Made by a program: the position numbers and the translations under genes
Notes under the pieces: model-generated
The model's database searches: none
What the model saw: only the letters and a program-made list of their open reading frames with translations
What the model was told of the DNA's origin: nothing
Origin: Liquidambar formosana
Taxonomy: Eukaryota; Streptophyta; Magnoliopsida; Saxifragales; Altingiaceae
Length of the DNA: 64,000 nt
Assembly (NCBI GenBank): GCA_039720395.1
Contig: CM077828.1
Location: 19,386,717-19,450,716, forward strand
Direction: 5' to 3'
Shown here: positions 56,501-64,000 of the stretch, in pieces
How positions within the stretch are numbered: the first letter of the stretch is position 1
Layout: the number at the start of each line of letters is the position of its first letter

Positions 56501-58562
56501 AACATCAACATCTAAAAAAGATGAACAAGATGAAAAAGAAAAGGCTATTGCAATAAAAAATGTGCAAATACCTATACTTCCAGGTACGACCTACCTTGAA
56601 GAACAAAAATCTGTAGTATTTCAACAGATTAAAATTGATGGTAAATATCCCGAACAATTAATTTTTAGCTACCAACAAGGCAAGAAAAGATATATGTATG
56701 TTCTCGGAAAGTTCAATTTCAAAAACTATAAACCATATGTTTTATCTATTCTGTTAGATACCGGCGCAACAACCAATGCTGCTAGGTATAATGCATTACC
56801 TGAGCATCTATGGATAAAAATGAAAAATCCAATAGCTGCAAGAGGTATTGATGGAAATGAAACTTTAATCATTCTCAAAGCCAAAAATGTTACGCTTTGG
56901 TTAGGAGATAAAAAATTCTCTATCCCTAAAATACTTTGTTTCCCAGATATGCATGGTGATGTCATATTGGGAAATAATTTTATTGAAAATTATATGCCTT
57001 TTATTGTCAATCGTGACCATGTTATTCTAACTTGTAAACAAGAACCTGTTAGAATTCCTCTTTTACAACATCATAAACATGTTTGTGAAAAAGGATTTGC
57101 GCCAGTCAAGCGTGGTGAAATGACACCTATAATTAAATCTTTAGATGAAAAACATTGGATTTATAAAAAATTATATCCAAACTTTTCTGAAGACCCATTA
57201 AAACTTTGGGAAAAATCTCCAAGGTTTTGTGAATTAAAACTCATTGATTCTAATAAAATAATTAGAGTTAAACCAATGGTCTATACTAAAAAAGATATAG
57301 ATGAATTTGAAATTCAACTTGAAGAATTACTGAAGAAAGGATTAATTGAAGAAACAAGAAGTCCACATTCTAGTCCCGCCTTTATGGTAATGAACCATAA
57401 TGAGATAAAACGAGGAAAAGCTAGAATGGTAATTAATTATAAAAGATTAAACCAAAATCTTGAATTTGATGGATATTTTATTCCTAGAAAAGATGTTCTA
57501 GTTAAACAGACTATGAACTCTAAATGGTTTAGCAAATTTGATTGCAAATCAGGTTTTTGGCAAGTAAAGCTTACAGATGAGTCAAAACCATTGACTGCTT
57601 TTAGTGCACCATATGGACATTACCAATGGACGGTTATGCCATTTGGAATTTGTAATGCACCACAAATATTTCAAAGATGGATGGACAACATGTTCAAACA
57701 TCTTCATAAATTTTGTCTAGTATATATTGATGATGTTTTAGTATTCTCTAGAACCAGAGAAGAACATAAAAAGCATCTTGAAATTGTATCAGATATATTC
57801 CTAAAACATGGAATAATTCTAAGTCCCAAGAAAATGGAAATAGAAAAAGAAGAAATTGAATATTTAGGAGTTATTTTAAATCAATCAGGTATGCAACTCC
57901 AAAATCATATCATTGTGAAAATAAGAGATTTTCCAAATGAGATAACAACTCTCAAAGAACTGCAGAGTTTTTTAGGTTTATTAAATTATGGAAGAAAATT
58001 TGTAAAGAATTTATCCAAAAAGGAAAAGCCTTTAATTGAAAAACTTAAGAATCTTCCTAAAAAAGGAAATTCAGATGTAAAAATAATATGGACTAAAGAA
58101 GACTCAAATTTAGTTCAAGAAATTAAAAATATGTTTAGAGAAACCCCAAAGGTTTATTTTCCAAAAGAAAATGAACAATTAATTCTAGAAACCGATGCTA
58201 GTGATGAGTTTTGGGGAGCAGTTTTAAAAGCAATCCCAGAAAATTCTAAACAAGAAGAAATCTGTGGATATGATTCAGGAAAATTTAAACCAAATGAAAT
58301 AAAATATATAACTTATGAAAAAGAGTTATTAGCTATAAAAAATGGAATAAAAAGATTTCATATTTATTTGGCACCTGTTAAATTTATAATTCGTACTGAT
58401 AATAAATCAGTTTGTGATTTTATCAAATCCAAAAAAGGAGAAGAAAATGCAAGGCGTGTTAGATGGTATAATTTTATTTGTCAGTATACTTTTGATATAA
58501 TACATATTAAAGGTACTAACAATTTTCTTGCTGATTATCTGTCCAGAAGATACAATGAATAA
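53595..58562 (+). CDS. Pararetrovirus ORF1: capsid-movement-protease-RT-RNase H polyprotein, 1655 aa
   Basis: ATG at 53595, TAA at 58560-58562. Residues 1 to about 330 are acidic with coiled-coil character. About 330-600 resembles the caulimovirid capsid region, ending in a Lys/Arg-rich stretch and a CCHC zinc knuckle (Cys 607, Cys 610, His 615, Cys 620). About 770-900 resembles the 30K-type movement protein. A retroviral-type protease has DTGA with Asp 1055. RT has YIDD at 1377-1380. RNase H has its TDAS Asp at 1534. Proteolysis would release the parts. Capsid before movement protein, all fused to polymerase in a single ORF, is not the order I know for most genera. The capsid and movement assignments are from general resemblance and less sure than protease, RT and RNase H. 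Confidence 0.85.
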   Translation: MEDLGCVGKKNNQTNDYKHLAHVQDKDANIGNISRTLNYVVDNLSGMFSKLVNIEKNQEKIYDKVNMLSEIQNIDLKDETKSLIQSLENNLKNNSDNVLVLKESTREEIPRLYFGTEIMMFKTDKHRKDFEAIKEILEYWKTRYIKEENYDERNKLLKQMQDLYSANEKLMTEYNYDLALQLEESSESDKESDITFMPNSVQEESSDDEPEPEGRKFGLSSSDNNTGSTSSTSVDEEIIIEKENNDDTNNNNDPQDSKKRKEIETDEEEKIIPRGQRYNFESPIFDVYDDLDDDDPMQIEDLKPLKDEGSTSEPAPTTSIRTDLNKINVTTGGVYLDLKNVEFKNYDQALREWAQLMSIVINTYKSSWSKERFLDYICATLQGDCLNFLRRWEASDEGKHEKASLLNEFNSFDKILNEFAQILRREFCGIKFEEQEEIYNEYMLTKCRICNICEFKSFAKFYQEYYHKLNPPKTEFWLSQFFHKLPSPWDELCNDGYKEFLSSSNGGKDTLGARIQYAERIVTKHCITQKAVKQVKNQLNDKCCSKVMRQQWKFGCKKSTPYKKKRKFRKYKFVKWKGKKPNPNKKYVRKRKNNRNTTFRRKSKCKCYICNEEGHIAPQCPKKGKSGKQMIKFLEEKQLEILVGEEVSDNDSIIYEVQSESETESESEDESDMIFMMSERNENKEIFEAIPNEELQLIKLGDVIGEEASIDESNFEKFDKIKEVKKEELYQISKFNIWQARLFEQFSGNTSAKATEDEMVEIPLFDKNKIRRLKQKHPKIRYIHIRIIQIEITALFRVGLDTPILVVVLDKRFEDPIKALIGGIQSNLVYGQVWFKIKPNYFISIEDPNICDTIKIRIQTKGIDMKKNSYNLSVQWKAIHELTNFTKTSIKEIDKNMIELFEPRVFDTEIQPRLINWKDLEIPKSWLIKEFTENPKPKFFKPIEFQASGNNLYFTDNRRNNIKLLDDASTSTSKKDEQDEKEKAIAIKNVQIPILPGTTYLEEQKSVVFQQIKIDGKYPEQLIFSYQQGKKRYMYVLGKFNFKNYKPYVLSILLDTGATTNAARYNALPEHLWIKMKNPIAARGIDGNETLIILKAKNVTLWLGDKKFSIPKILCFPDMHGDVILGNNFIENYMPFIVNRDHVILTCKQEPVRIPLLQHHKHVCEKGFAPVKRGEMTPIIKSLDEKHWIYKKLYPNFSEDPLKLWEKSPRFCELKLIDSNKIIRVKPMVYTKKDIDEFEIQLEELLKKGLIEETRSPHSSPAFMVMNHNEIKRGKARMVINYKRLNQNLEFDGYFIPRKDVLVKQTMNSKWFSKFDCKSGFWQVKLTDESKPLTAFSAPYGHYQWTVMPFGICNAPQIFQRWMDNMFKHLHKFCLVYIDDVLVFSRTREEHKKHLEIVSDIFLKHGIILSPKKMEIEKEEIEYLGVILNQSGMQLQNHIIVKIRDFPNEITTLKELQSFLGLLNYGRKFVKNLSKKEKPLIEKLKNLPKKGNSDVKIIWTKEDSNLVQEIKNMFRETPKVYFPKENEQLILETDASDEFWGAVLKAIPENSKQEEICGYDSGKFKPNEIKYITYEKELLAIKNGIKRFHIYLAPVKFIIRTDNKSVCDFIKSKKGEENARRVRWYNFICQYTFDIIHIKGTNNFLADYLSRRYNE

Positions 58563-59919
58563 TCAGAATCCGGACAAAGGGAAAAAACCCTCAAATTCTC
58601 AAGGAAAGAATTATGGGAAACCATCCCGATTCTACAAAGGCGAAGGAAGCTCAAACCAGAGCAGCTTTCCCAGACTCCCTCAGATCATGGGTAACCAACC
58701 CAATGTTCCAGTTTATGTGATGCCAGTCAGCTATAAACAAATGGCTGAAATGTCTCAGAATTTTAACCAAATGAATTTTCAAAATCATCCTGAAACAAAT
58801 CAGGAGATAAAAGATTTTTATAACCCAGGTTTAAACCCAAAAACCTATCATCTTTTAAATAATATTTGGAAAACTCATTGCTTAAACCATAAAGCTGAGT
58901 TTAGAAGAAATATGTCTCAACTTGCTGAATTCTTGAAAACACAAGAAGAAAAGCAAACTTTTATTCACTCTGAATTTGCCAAGTTCATTAAACAAGTGGA
59001 TTGGCTTGAAGATTTTTCTGAAGAAAAAATTACTACTATTATTAATTTAATGAATTTTACTGAACAACAGGAAAATTCATACCTGAATAAAGCTTTAAGA
59101 ATTTGTTTGTTCAACAAAGCTAAAACAGCTTTACCAAAAGAAATATTTTCCGATATTAATGATCGTATTGAAAACAATGAGATTAAATCCCTTCTCATTG
59201 AATTTGCTGAAAATATCTATTTGGAAAAAGAAATTCCAAAGTTGAAATTTTTCATTAACCATGAGCTTTGGAGTATGGAAGCAATTGGTTGGGGAGCCGT
59301 CGGAACAATCATCTTCGACTCCTTGGTATCCACTGCATTTGTTGACTTTCCCGCAATGATCAAAACAATGATCTATAATGTGGTGAAACACTACAAATGG
59401 AGTAGATATTTGAAATTCAAAATTTTTAGTCATGCAGGATGGCGACAGAGAGAACTGTTTTTTCAACCATATCAGATCTGGAGCCTAGAACTTGCAAATG
59501 AACAAGATCTCATAAAAAATGATGATCTTAAATTTTTGGATAAAGCAGAAAATCTTGATTTATCCTCTTATTATATAGATAATTATATTGCTCTAAAAAG
59601 AGAAGCACAAAGCATCCACAGCTATCGCTCTTACAAACTCATGATCAGCGATGGGAGAAGATTATTTTGTACAAATCTGATTACTTCTTATGTGGAGACA
59701 GTTGCTCAAAGAATGGCAGCTGATGAATTTCTTAATAATATTATTCATGGCCATGTCACCGGTCCTATTGAATTAACAATGGATGCGGAAGAGCTGGTGG
59801 GCGCACAAGATTATTATGAAAATATTGTTGGCCACAATCAAGAAGATAATGGCGACAGTTTCTGGAACTCTCTTGATGAAGAGACACTTCACAATATCGA
59901 GAACATGATGGAAGGATAG
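58555..59919 (+). CDS. Pararetrovirus ORF2, 454 aa, unknown function
   Basis: The ATG at 58555 lies inside the last codons of ORF1, giving an 8-nt ATGAATAA overlap that suggests coupled or re-initiated translation. An upstream in-frame stretch has no ATG. The first 50 residues are polar and basic (Asn, Gln, Lys, Ser). The rest is mostly alpha-helical in appearance, with Trp-rich segments (IWKTHCLNHKAEFRR, INHELWSMEAIGWGAVGT) and an acidic tail. Downstream ORFs in related viruses can encode a translational activator/inclusion-body protein. That is only a positional guess here. Confidence 0.75.
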   Translation: MNNQNPDKGKKPSNSQGKNYGKPSRFYKGEGSSNQSSFPRLPQIMGNQPNVPVYVMPVSYKQMAEMSQNFNQMNFQNHPETNQEIKDFYNPGLNPKTYHLLNNIWKTHCLNHKAEFRRNMSQLAEFLKTQEEKQTFIHSEFAKFIKQVDWLEDFSEEKITTIINLMNFTEQQENSYLNKALRICLFNKAKTALPKEIFSDINDRIENNEIKSLLIEFAENIYLEKEIPKLKFFINHELWSMEAIGWGAVGTIIFDSLVSTAFVDFPAMIKTMIYNVVKHYKWSRYLKFKIFSHAGWRQRELFFQPYQIWSLELANEQDLIKNDDLKFLDKAENLDLSSYYIDNYIALKREAQSIHSYRSYKLMISDGRRLFCTNLITSYVETVAQRMAADEFLNNIIHGHVTGPIELTMDAEELVGAQDYYENIVGHNQEDNGDSFWNSLDEETLHNIENMMEG

Positions 59920-60490
59920 GGGCCAGCCAGGCAACATCCAGAAATTCTGAAGAATTGGGCACGTATAACAAGTACGTCCAATATTCAACAATCAAAGGAC
60001 ATGACGTGATATGCAGCATTCATTTAGCCTGACTCTTTTAAAAGAAGACAAAGACTTTTTGAAGGCTTAGTCACAATCCCTGACAAAATCACGTGATGCG
60101 GTGAAGGAAGGAAGAACCTAGCCTCACTTTTTTATTTCATAGTCAAAAAGAGAATAGTGTAAAGTATGTAACATGTTTTTAATAGGGTTGTTGGTAGTTG
60201 AATGTAATTATTGTACTTTTGATTCTTATCTTTTGTTTTTGTGTTGTGTTTAAGTCCGGGCTTGAAGTCCGAAGTTTGTCTATAAATAGATGAGTCCTTC
60301 AGTTGTATAGGTAAGAGTTAGAGAGTGAGATAGAGTTTTCAGAGAGAAAGAGAGAGCTATTACTGAAGAAGAAGACTATTTATGTAAGTTTTCTTTTATT
60401 CTGTGTAAATTTCATAATTATTAATAATATTTGAGGTACTTTTTGTAAATACTCTTTTTTATTTTTATACGTATTTTCGTAACCCACGAC
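59920..60490 (+). promoter_or_regulatory. Pararetrovirus intergenic region and pregenomic promoter
   Basis: Contains a TGACG motif (60002-60006), a CACGTG G-box core (60090-60095) and TATAAATA (60281-60288). Transcription is expected to start near 60312. The following leader of about 180 bp runs into the palindrome centre. There is no ORF of note on the sense strand. Confidence 0.65.
60281..60288 (+). promoter_or_regulatory. Pregenomic TATA box, copy 1
   Basis: TATAAATA in a less AT-rich context, after TTTGTC. Confidence 0.75.
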
Positions 60491-60691
60491 TCGTGGGTTA
60501 CGAAAATACGTATAAAAATAAAAAAGAGTATTTACAAAAAGTACCTCAAATATTATTAATAATTATGAAATTTACACAGAATAAAAGAAAACTTACATAA
60601 ATAGTCTTCTTCTTCAGTAATAGCTCTCTCTTTCTCTCTGAAAACTCTATCTCACTCTCTAACTCTTACCTATACAACTGAAGGACTCATC

Positions 60692-60699
60692 TATTTATA
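60692..60699 (-). promoter_or_regulatory. Pregenomic TATA box, copy 2
   Basis: Mirror of 60281-60288. It faces the first promoter, so the two would transcribe toward each other. Confidence 0.75.
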
Positions 60700-61060
60700 G
60701 ACAAACTTCGGACTTCAAGCCCGGACTTAAACACAACACAAAAACAAAAGATAAGAATCAAAAGTACAATAATTACATTCAACTACCAACAACCCTATTA
60801 AAAACATGTTACATACTTTACACTATTCTCTTTTTGACTATGAAATAAAAAAGTGAGGCTAGGTTCTTCCTTCCTTCACCGCATCACGTGATTTTGTCAG
60901 GGATTGTGACTAAGCCTTCAAAAAGTCTTTGTCTTCTTTTAAAAGAGTCAGGCTAAATGAATGCTGCATATCACGTCATGTCCTTTGATTGTTGAATATT
61001 GGACGTACTTGTTATACGTGCCCAATTCTTCAGAATTTCTGGATGTTGCCTGGCTGGCCC

Positions 61061-62425
61061 CTATCCTTCCATCATGTTCTCGATATTGTGAAGTGTCTCT
61101 TCATCAAGAGAGTTCCAGAAACTGTCGCCATTATCTTCTTGATTGTGGCCAACAATATTTTCATAATAATCTTGTGCGCCCACCAGCTCTTCCGCATCCA
61201 TTGTTAATTCAATAGGACCGGTGACATGGCCATGAATAATATTATTAAGAAATTCATCAGCTGCCATTCTTTGAGCAACTGTCTCCACATAAGAAGTAAT
61301 CAGATTTGTACAAAATAATCTTCTCCCATCGCTGATCATGAGTTTGTAAGAGCGATAGCTGTGGATGCTTTGTGCTTCTCTTTTTAGAGCAATATAATTA
61401 TCTATATAATAAGAGGATAAATCAAGATTTTCTGCTTTATCCAAAAATTTAAGATCATCATTTTTTATGAGATCTTGTTCATTTGCAAGTTCTAGGCTCC
61501 AGATCTGATATGGTTGAAAAAACAGTTCTCTCTGTCGCCATCCTGCATGACTAAAAATTTTGAATTTCAAATATCTACTCCATTTGTAGTGTTTCACCAC
61601 ATTATAGATCATTGTTTTGATCATTGCGGGAAAGTCAACAAATGCAGTGGATACCAAGGAGTCGAAGATGATTGTTCCGACGGCTCCCCAACCAATTGCT
61701 TCCATACTCCAAAGCTCATGGTTAATGAAAAATTTCAACTTTGGAATTTCTTTTTCCAAATAGATATTTTCAGCAAATTCAATGAGAAGGGATTTAATCT
61801 CATTGTTTTCAATACGATCATTAATATCGGAAAATATTTCTTTTGGTAAAGCTGTTTTAGCTTTGTTGAACAAACAAATTCTTAAAGCTTTATTCAGGTA
61901 TGAATTTTCCTGTTGTTCAGTAAAATTCATTAAATTAATAATAGTAGTAATTTTTTCTTCAGAAAAATCTTCAAGCCAATCCACTTGTTTAATGAACTTG
62001 GCAAATTCAGAGTGAATAAAAGTTTGCTTTTCTTCTTGTGTTTTCAAGAATTCAGCAAGTTGAGACATATTTCTTCTAAACTCAGCTTTATGGTTTAAGC
62101 AATGAGTTTTCCAAATATTATTTAAAAGATGATAGGTTTTTGGGTTTAAACCTGGGTTATAAAAATCTTTTATCTCCTGATTTGTTTCAGGATGATTTTG
62201 AAAATTCATTTGGTTAAAATTCTGAGACATTTCAGCCATTTGTTTATAGCTGACTGGCATCACATAAACTGGAACATTGGGTTGGTTACCCATGATCTGA
62301 GGGAGTCTGGGAAAGCTGCTCTGGTTTGAGCTTCCTTCGCCTTTGTAGAATCGGGATGGTTTCCCATAATTCTTTCCTTGAGAATTTGAGGGTTTTTTCC
62401 CTTTGTCCGGATTCTGATTATTCAT
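61061..62425 (-). CDS. Pararetrovirus ORF2, copy 2, 454 aa
   Basis: Identical in translation to copy 1 ORF2. ATG at 62425, stop at 61063-61061. The same ATGAATAA overlap with ORF1 is kept. Confidence 0.8.
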   Translation of the reverse strand: MNNQNPDKGKKPSNSQGKNYGKPSRFYKGEGSSNQSSFPRLPQIMGNQPNVPVYVMPVSYKQMAEMSQNFNQMNFQNHPETNQEIKDFYNPGLNPKTYHLLNNIWKTHCLNHKAEFRRNMSQLAEFLKTQEEKQTFIHSEFAKFIKQVDWLEDFSEEKITTIINLMNFTEQQENSYLNKALRICLFNKAKTALPKEIFSDINDRIENNEIKSLLIEFAENIYLEKEIPKLKFFINHELWSMEAIGWGAVGTIIFDSLVSTAFVDFPAMIKTMIYNVVKHYKWSRYLKFKIFSHAGWRQRELFFQPYQIWSLELANEQDLIKNDDLKFLDKAENLDLSSYYIDNYIALKREAQSIHSYRSYKLMISDGRRLFCTNLITSYVETVAQRMAADEFLNNIIHGHVTGPIELTMDAEELVGAQDYYENIVGHNQEDNGDSFWNSLDEETLHNIENMMEG

Positions 62426-64000
62426 TGTATCTTCTGGACAGATAATCAGCAAGAAAATTGTTAGTACCTTTAATATGTATTATATCAAAAGTATACTGAC
62501 AAATAAAATTATACCATCTAACACGCCTTGCATTTTCTTCTCCTTTTTTGGATTTGATAAAATCACAAACTGATTTATTATCAGTACGAATTATAAATTT
62601 AACAGGTGCCAAATAAATATGAAATCTTTTTATTCCATTTTTTATAGCTAATAACTCTTTTTCATAAGTTATATATTTTATTTCATTTGGTTTAAATTTT
62701 CCTGAATCATATCCACAGATTTCTTCTTGTTTAGAATTTTCTGGGATTGCTTTTAAAACTGCTCCCCAAAACTCATCACTAGCATCGGTTTCTAGAATTA
62801 ATTGTTCATTTTCTTTTGGAAAATAAACCTTTGGGGTTTCTCTAAACATATTTTTAATTTCTTGAACTAAATTTGAGTCTTCTTTAGTCCATATTATTTT
62901 TACATCTGAATTTCCTTTTTTAGGAAGATTCTTAAGTTTTTCAATTAAAGGCTTTTCCTTTTTGGATAAATTCTTTACAAATTTTCTTCCATAATTTAAT
63001 AAACCTAAAAAACTCTGCAGTTCTTTGAGAGTTGTTATCTCATTTGGAAAATCTCTTATTTTCACAATGATATGATTTTGGAGTTGCATACCTGATTGAT
63101 TTAAAATAACTCCTAAATATTCAATTTCTTCTTTTTCTATTTCCATTTTCTTGGGACTTAGAATTATTCCATGTTTTAGGAATATATCTGATACAATTTC
63201 AAGATGCTTTTTATGTTCTTCTCTGGTTCTAGAGAATACTAAAACATCATCAATATATACTAGACAAAATTTATGAAGATGTTTGAACATGTTGTCCATC
63301 CATCTTTGAAATATTTGTGGTGCATTACAAATTCCAAATGGCATAACCGTCCATTGGTAATGTCCATATGGTGCACTAAAAGCAGTCAATGGTTTTGACT
63401 CATCTGTAAGCTTTACTTGCCAAAAACCTGATTTGCAATCAAATTTGCTAAACCATTTAGAGTTCATAGTCTGTTTAACTAGAACATCTTTTCTAGGAAT
63501 AAAATATCCATCAAATTCAAGATTTTGGTTTAATCTTTTATAATTAATTACCATTCTAGCTTTTCCTCGTTTTATCTCATTATGGTTCATTACTATAAAG
63601 GCGGGACTAGAATGTGGACTTCTTGTTTCTTCAATTAATCCTTTCTTCAGTAATTCTTCAAGTTGAATTTCAAATTCATCTATATCTTTTTTAGTATAGA
63701 CCATTGGTTTAACTCTAATTATTTTATTAGAATCAATGAGTTTTAATTCACAAAACCTTGGAGATTTTTCCCAAAGTTTTAATGGGTCTTCAGAAAAGTT
63801 TGGATATAATTTTTTATAAATCCAATGTTTTTCATCTAAAGATTTAATTATAGATGTCATTTCACCACGCTTGACTGGCGCAAATCCTTTTTCACAAACA
63901 TGTTTATGATGTTGTAAAAGAGGAATTCTAACAGGTTCTTATTTACAAGTTAGAATAACATGGTCACGATTGACAATAAAAGGCATATAATTTTCAATAA
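62418..64000 (-). pseudogene. Pararetrovirus ORF1, copy 2, interrupted and cut by window edge
   Basis: It covers RT and RNase H, identical to copy 1 except for three changes. A CAA codon in copy 1 (residue 1149) is TAA here (63941-63939), which ends the polyprotein between protease and RT. A Pro is Ser (63854) and a Met is Ile (63594). From the first ATG after the stop (63860) 480 codons remain open, including YIDD and the RNase H Asp. Confidence 0.85.

Larger units (their letters stand above)
53351..60490 (+). mobile_element. Endogenous pararetrovirus (Caulimoviridae), copy 1, about 7.1 kb
   Basis: The order is a tRNA-Met-type primer site, a leader of about 230 bp, polyprotein ORF1, overlapping ORF2, an intergenic region and a TATA promoter. 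The span agrees with a caulimovirid genome of 7-8 kb. It has no LTRs and no integrase, which separates it from the Tat element. Both ORFs are open from start to stop. The copy ends at the centre of a palindrome (60490), where an inverted copy begins. The genus is not assigned. Confidence 0.9.
56980..64000. repeat. 3.5 kb-arm palindrome of pararetroviral DNA, centre at 60490
   Basis: Every position p in 56980-60489 pairs with 120980 minus p. The centre is one base (C at 60490) between CCCACGA and TCGTGGG. By eye only three mismatches were found (57039/63941, 57126/63854, 57386/63594). The right arm continues beyond the window. Confidence 0.95.
60491..64000 (-). mobile_element. Endogenous pararetrovirus, copy 2, inverted, partial at window edge
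   Basis: Exact inverted counterpart of 56980-60489, covering promoter, ORF2 and the RNase H-RT part of ORF1. The primer site and the capsid half are outside the window, if present. Confidence 0.95.

Noticed and set aside
56726..56965. Minus-strand ORF within pararetrovirus ORF1 (and similar ORFs at 58965-59466, 59765-60019 and their mirror copies)
   Set aside because: They are shadows on the reverse strand of clear coding sequence. Their duplication simply follows the palindrome.
1..64000. tRNA, rRNA or CRISPR features
   Set aside because: None recognised by reading. A tRNA scan would be needed to exclude tRNA genes fully.

Overview
This window is nuclear DNA from a flowering plant, most likely a eudicot. 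It is AT-rich, with long introns, many small DNA transposons, wall-associated-kinase-like (WAKL) receptor genes, a Tat/Ogre-type Ty3/gypsy retrotransposon and an endogenous pararetrovirus (Caulimoviridae). The species cannot be fixed from the sequence alone.

1-18.4 kb is a tandem WAKL locus on the minus strand. Copy A (539-5144) is a dead three-exon gene with a lost start, an internal deletion, stops and frameshifts. Copy B (10132-14461) reads as a complete three-exon gene: 781 + 126 + 1199 nt, 701 aa, with matching phases and GT-AG splice sites. Around them are WAKL upstream-flank fragments, a fold-back MITE, a Stowaway-like MITE inside an intron of copy B, a candidate solo LTR and a hAT-like non-autonomous element.

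18,432-33,819 is a 15.4 kb Tat-type LTR retrotransposon on the minus strand, flanked by a 5-bp duplication (GTCCC) and with nearly identical 1.41 kb LTRs, so it is a young insertion. Besides gag-protease-RT-RNase H-second RNase H and integrase (split by a one-base frame offset), it carries four additional reading frames: a spliced antisense gene with a plant-mobile-domain-like product and its own TATA box and poly(A) signal; a divergent 119-aa membrane ORF that may share that TATA; a 53-aa two-helix membrane ORF behind its own TATA and a cluster of MSA-like AACGG motifs; and an antisense 202-aa coiled-coil ORF in the leader. This is the best candidate for a little-described system here.

33.8-53.3 kb is a decayed, repeatedly duplicated intergenic region: WAKL-type upstream flanks without genes, direct and inverted duplications, MITEs, a head-to-tail array of about 1.2 kb units with Helitron-like ends, and a third WAKL kinase exon (copy C, 50439-51672) broken by one base.

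53.35 kb to the window end is the pararetrovirus. One copy (tRNA-Met-type primer site at 53351, a 1655-codon polyprotein, an overlapping second ORF, a TATA promoter) is followed, across a single-base centre at 60490, by a second copy in perfect inverted orientation that runs off the window. The arms are about 3.5 kb, and I see only three differences, all C-to-T type in the second arm, one of which makes a stop codon. The two promoters converge on the palindrome centre, an arrangement expected to give double-stranded RNA if transcribed. An assembly fold-back artefact must also be excluded.
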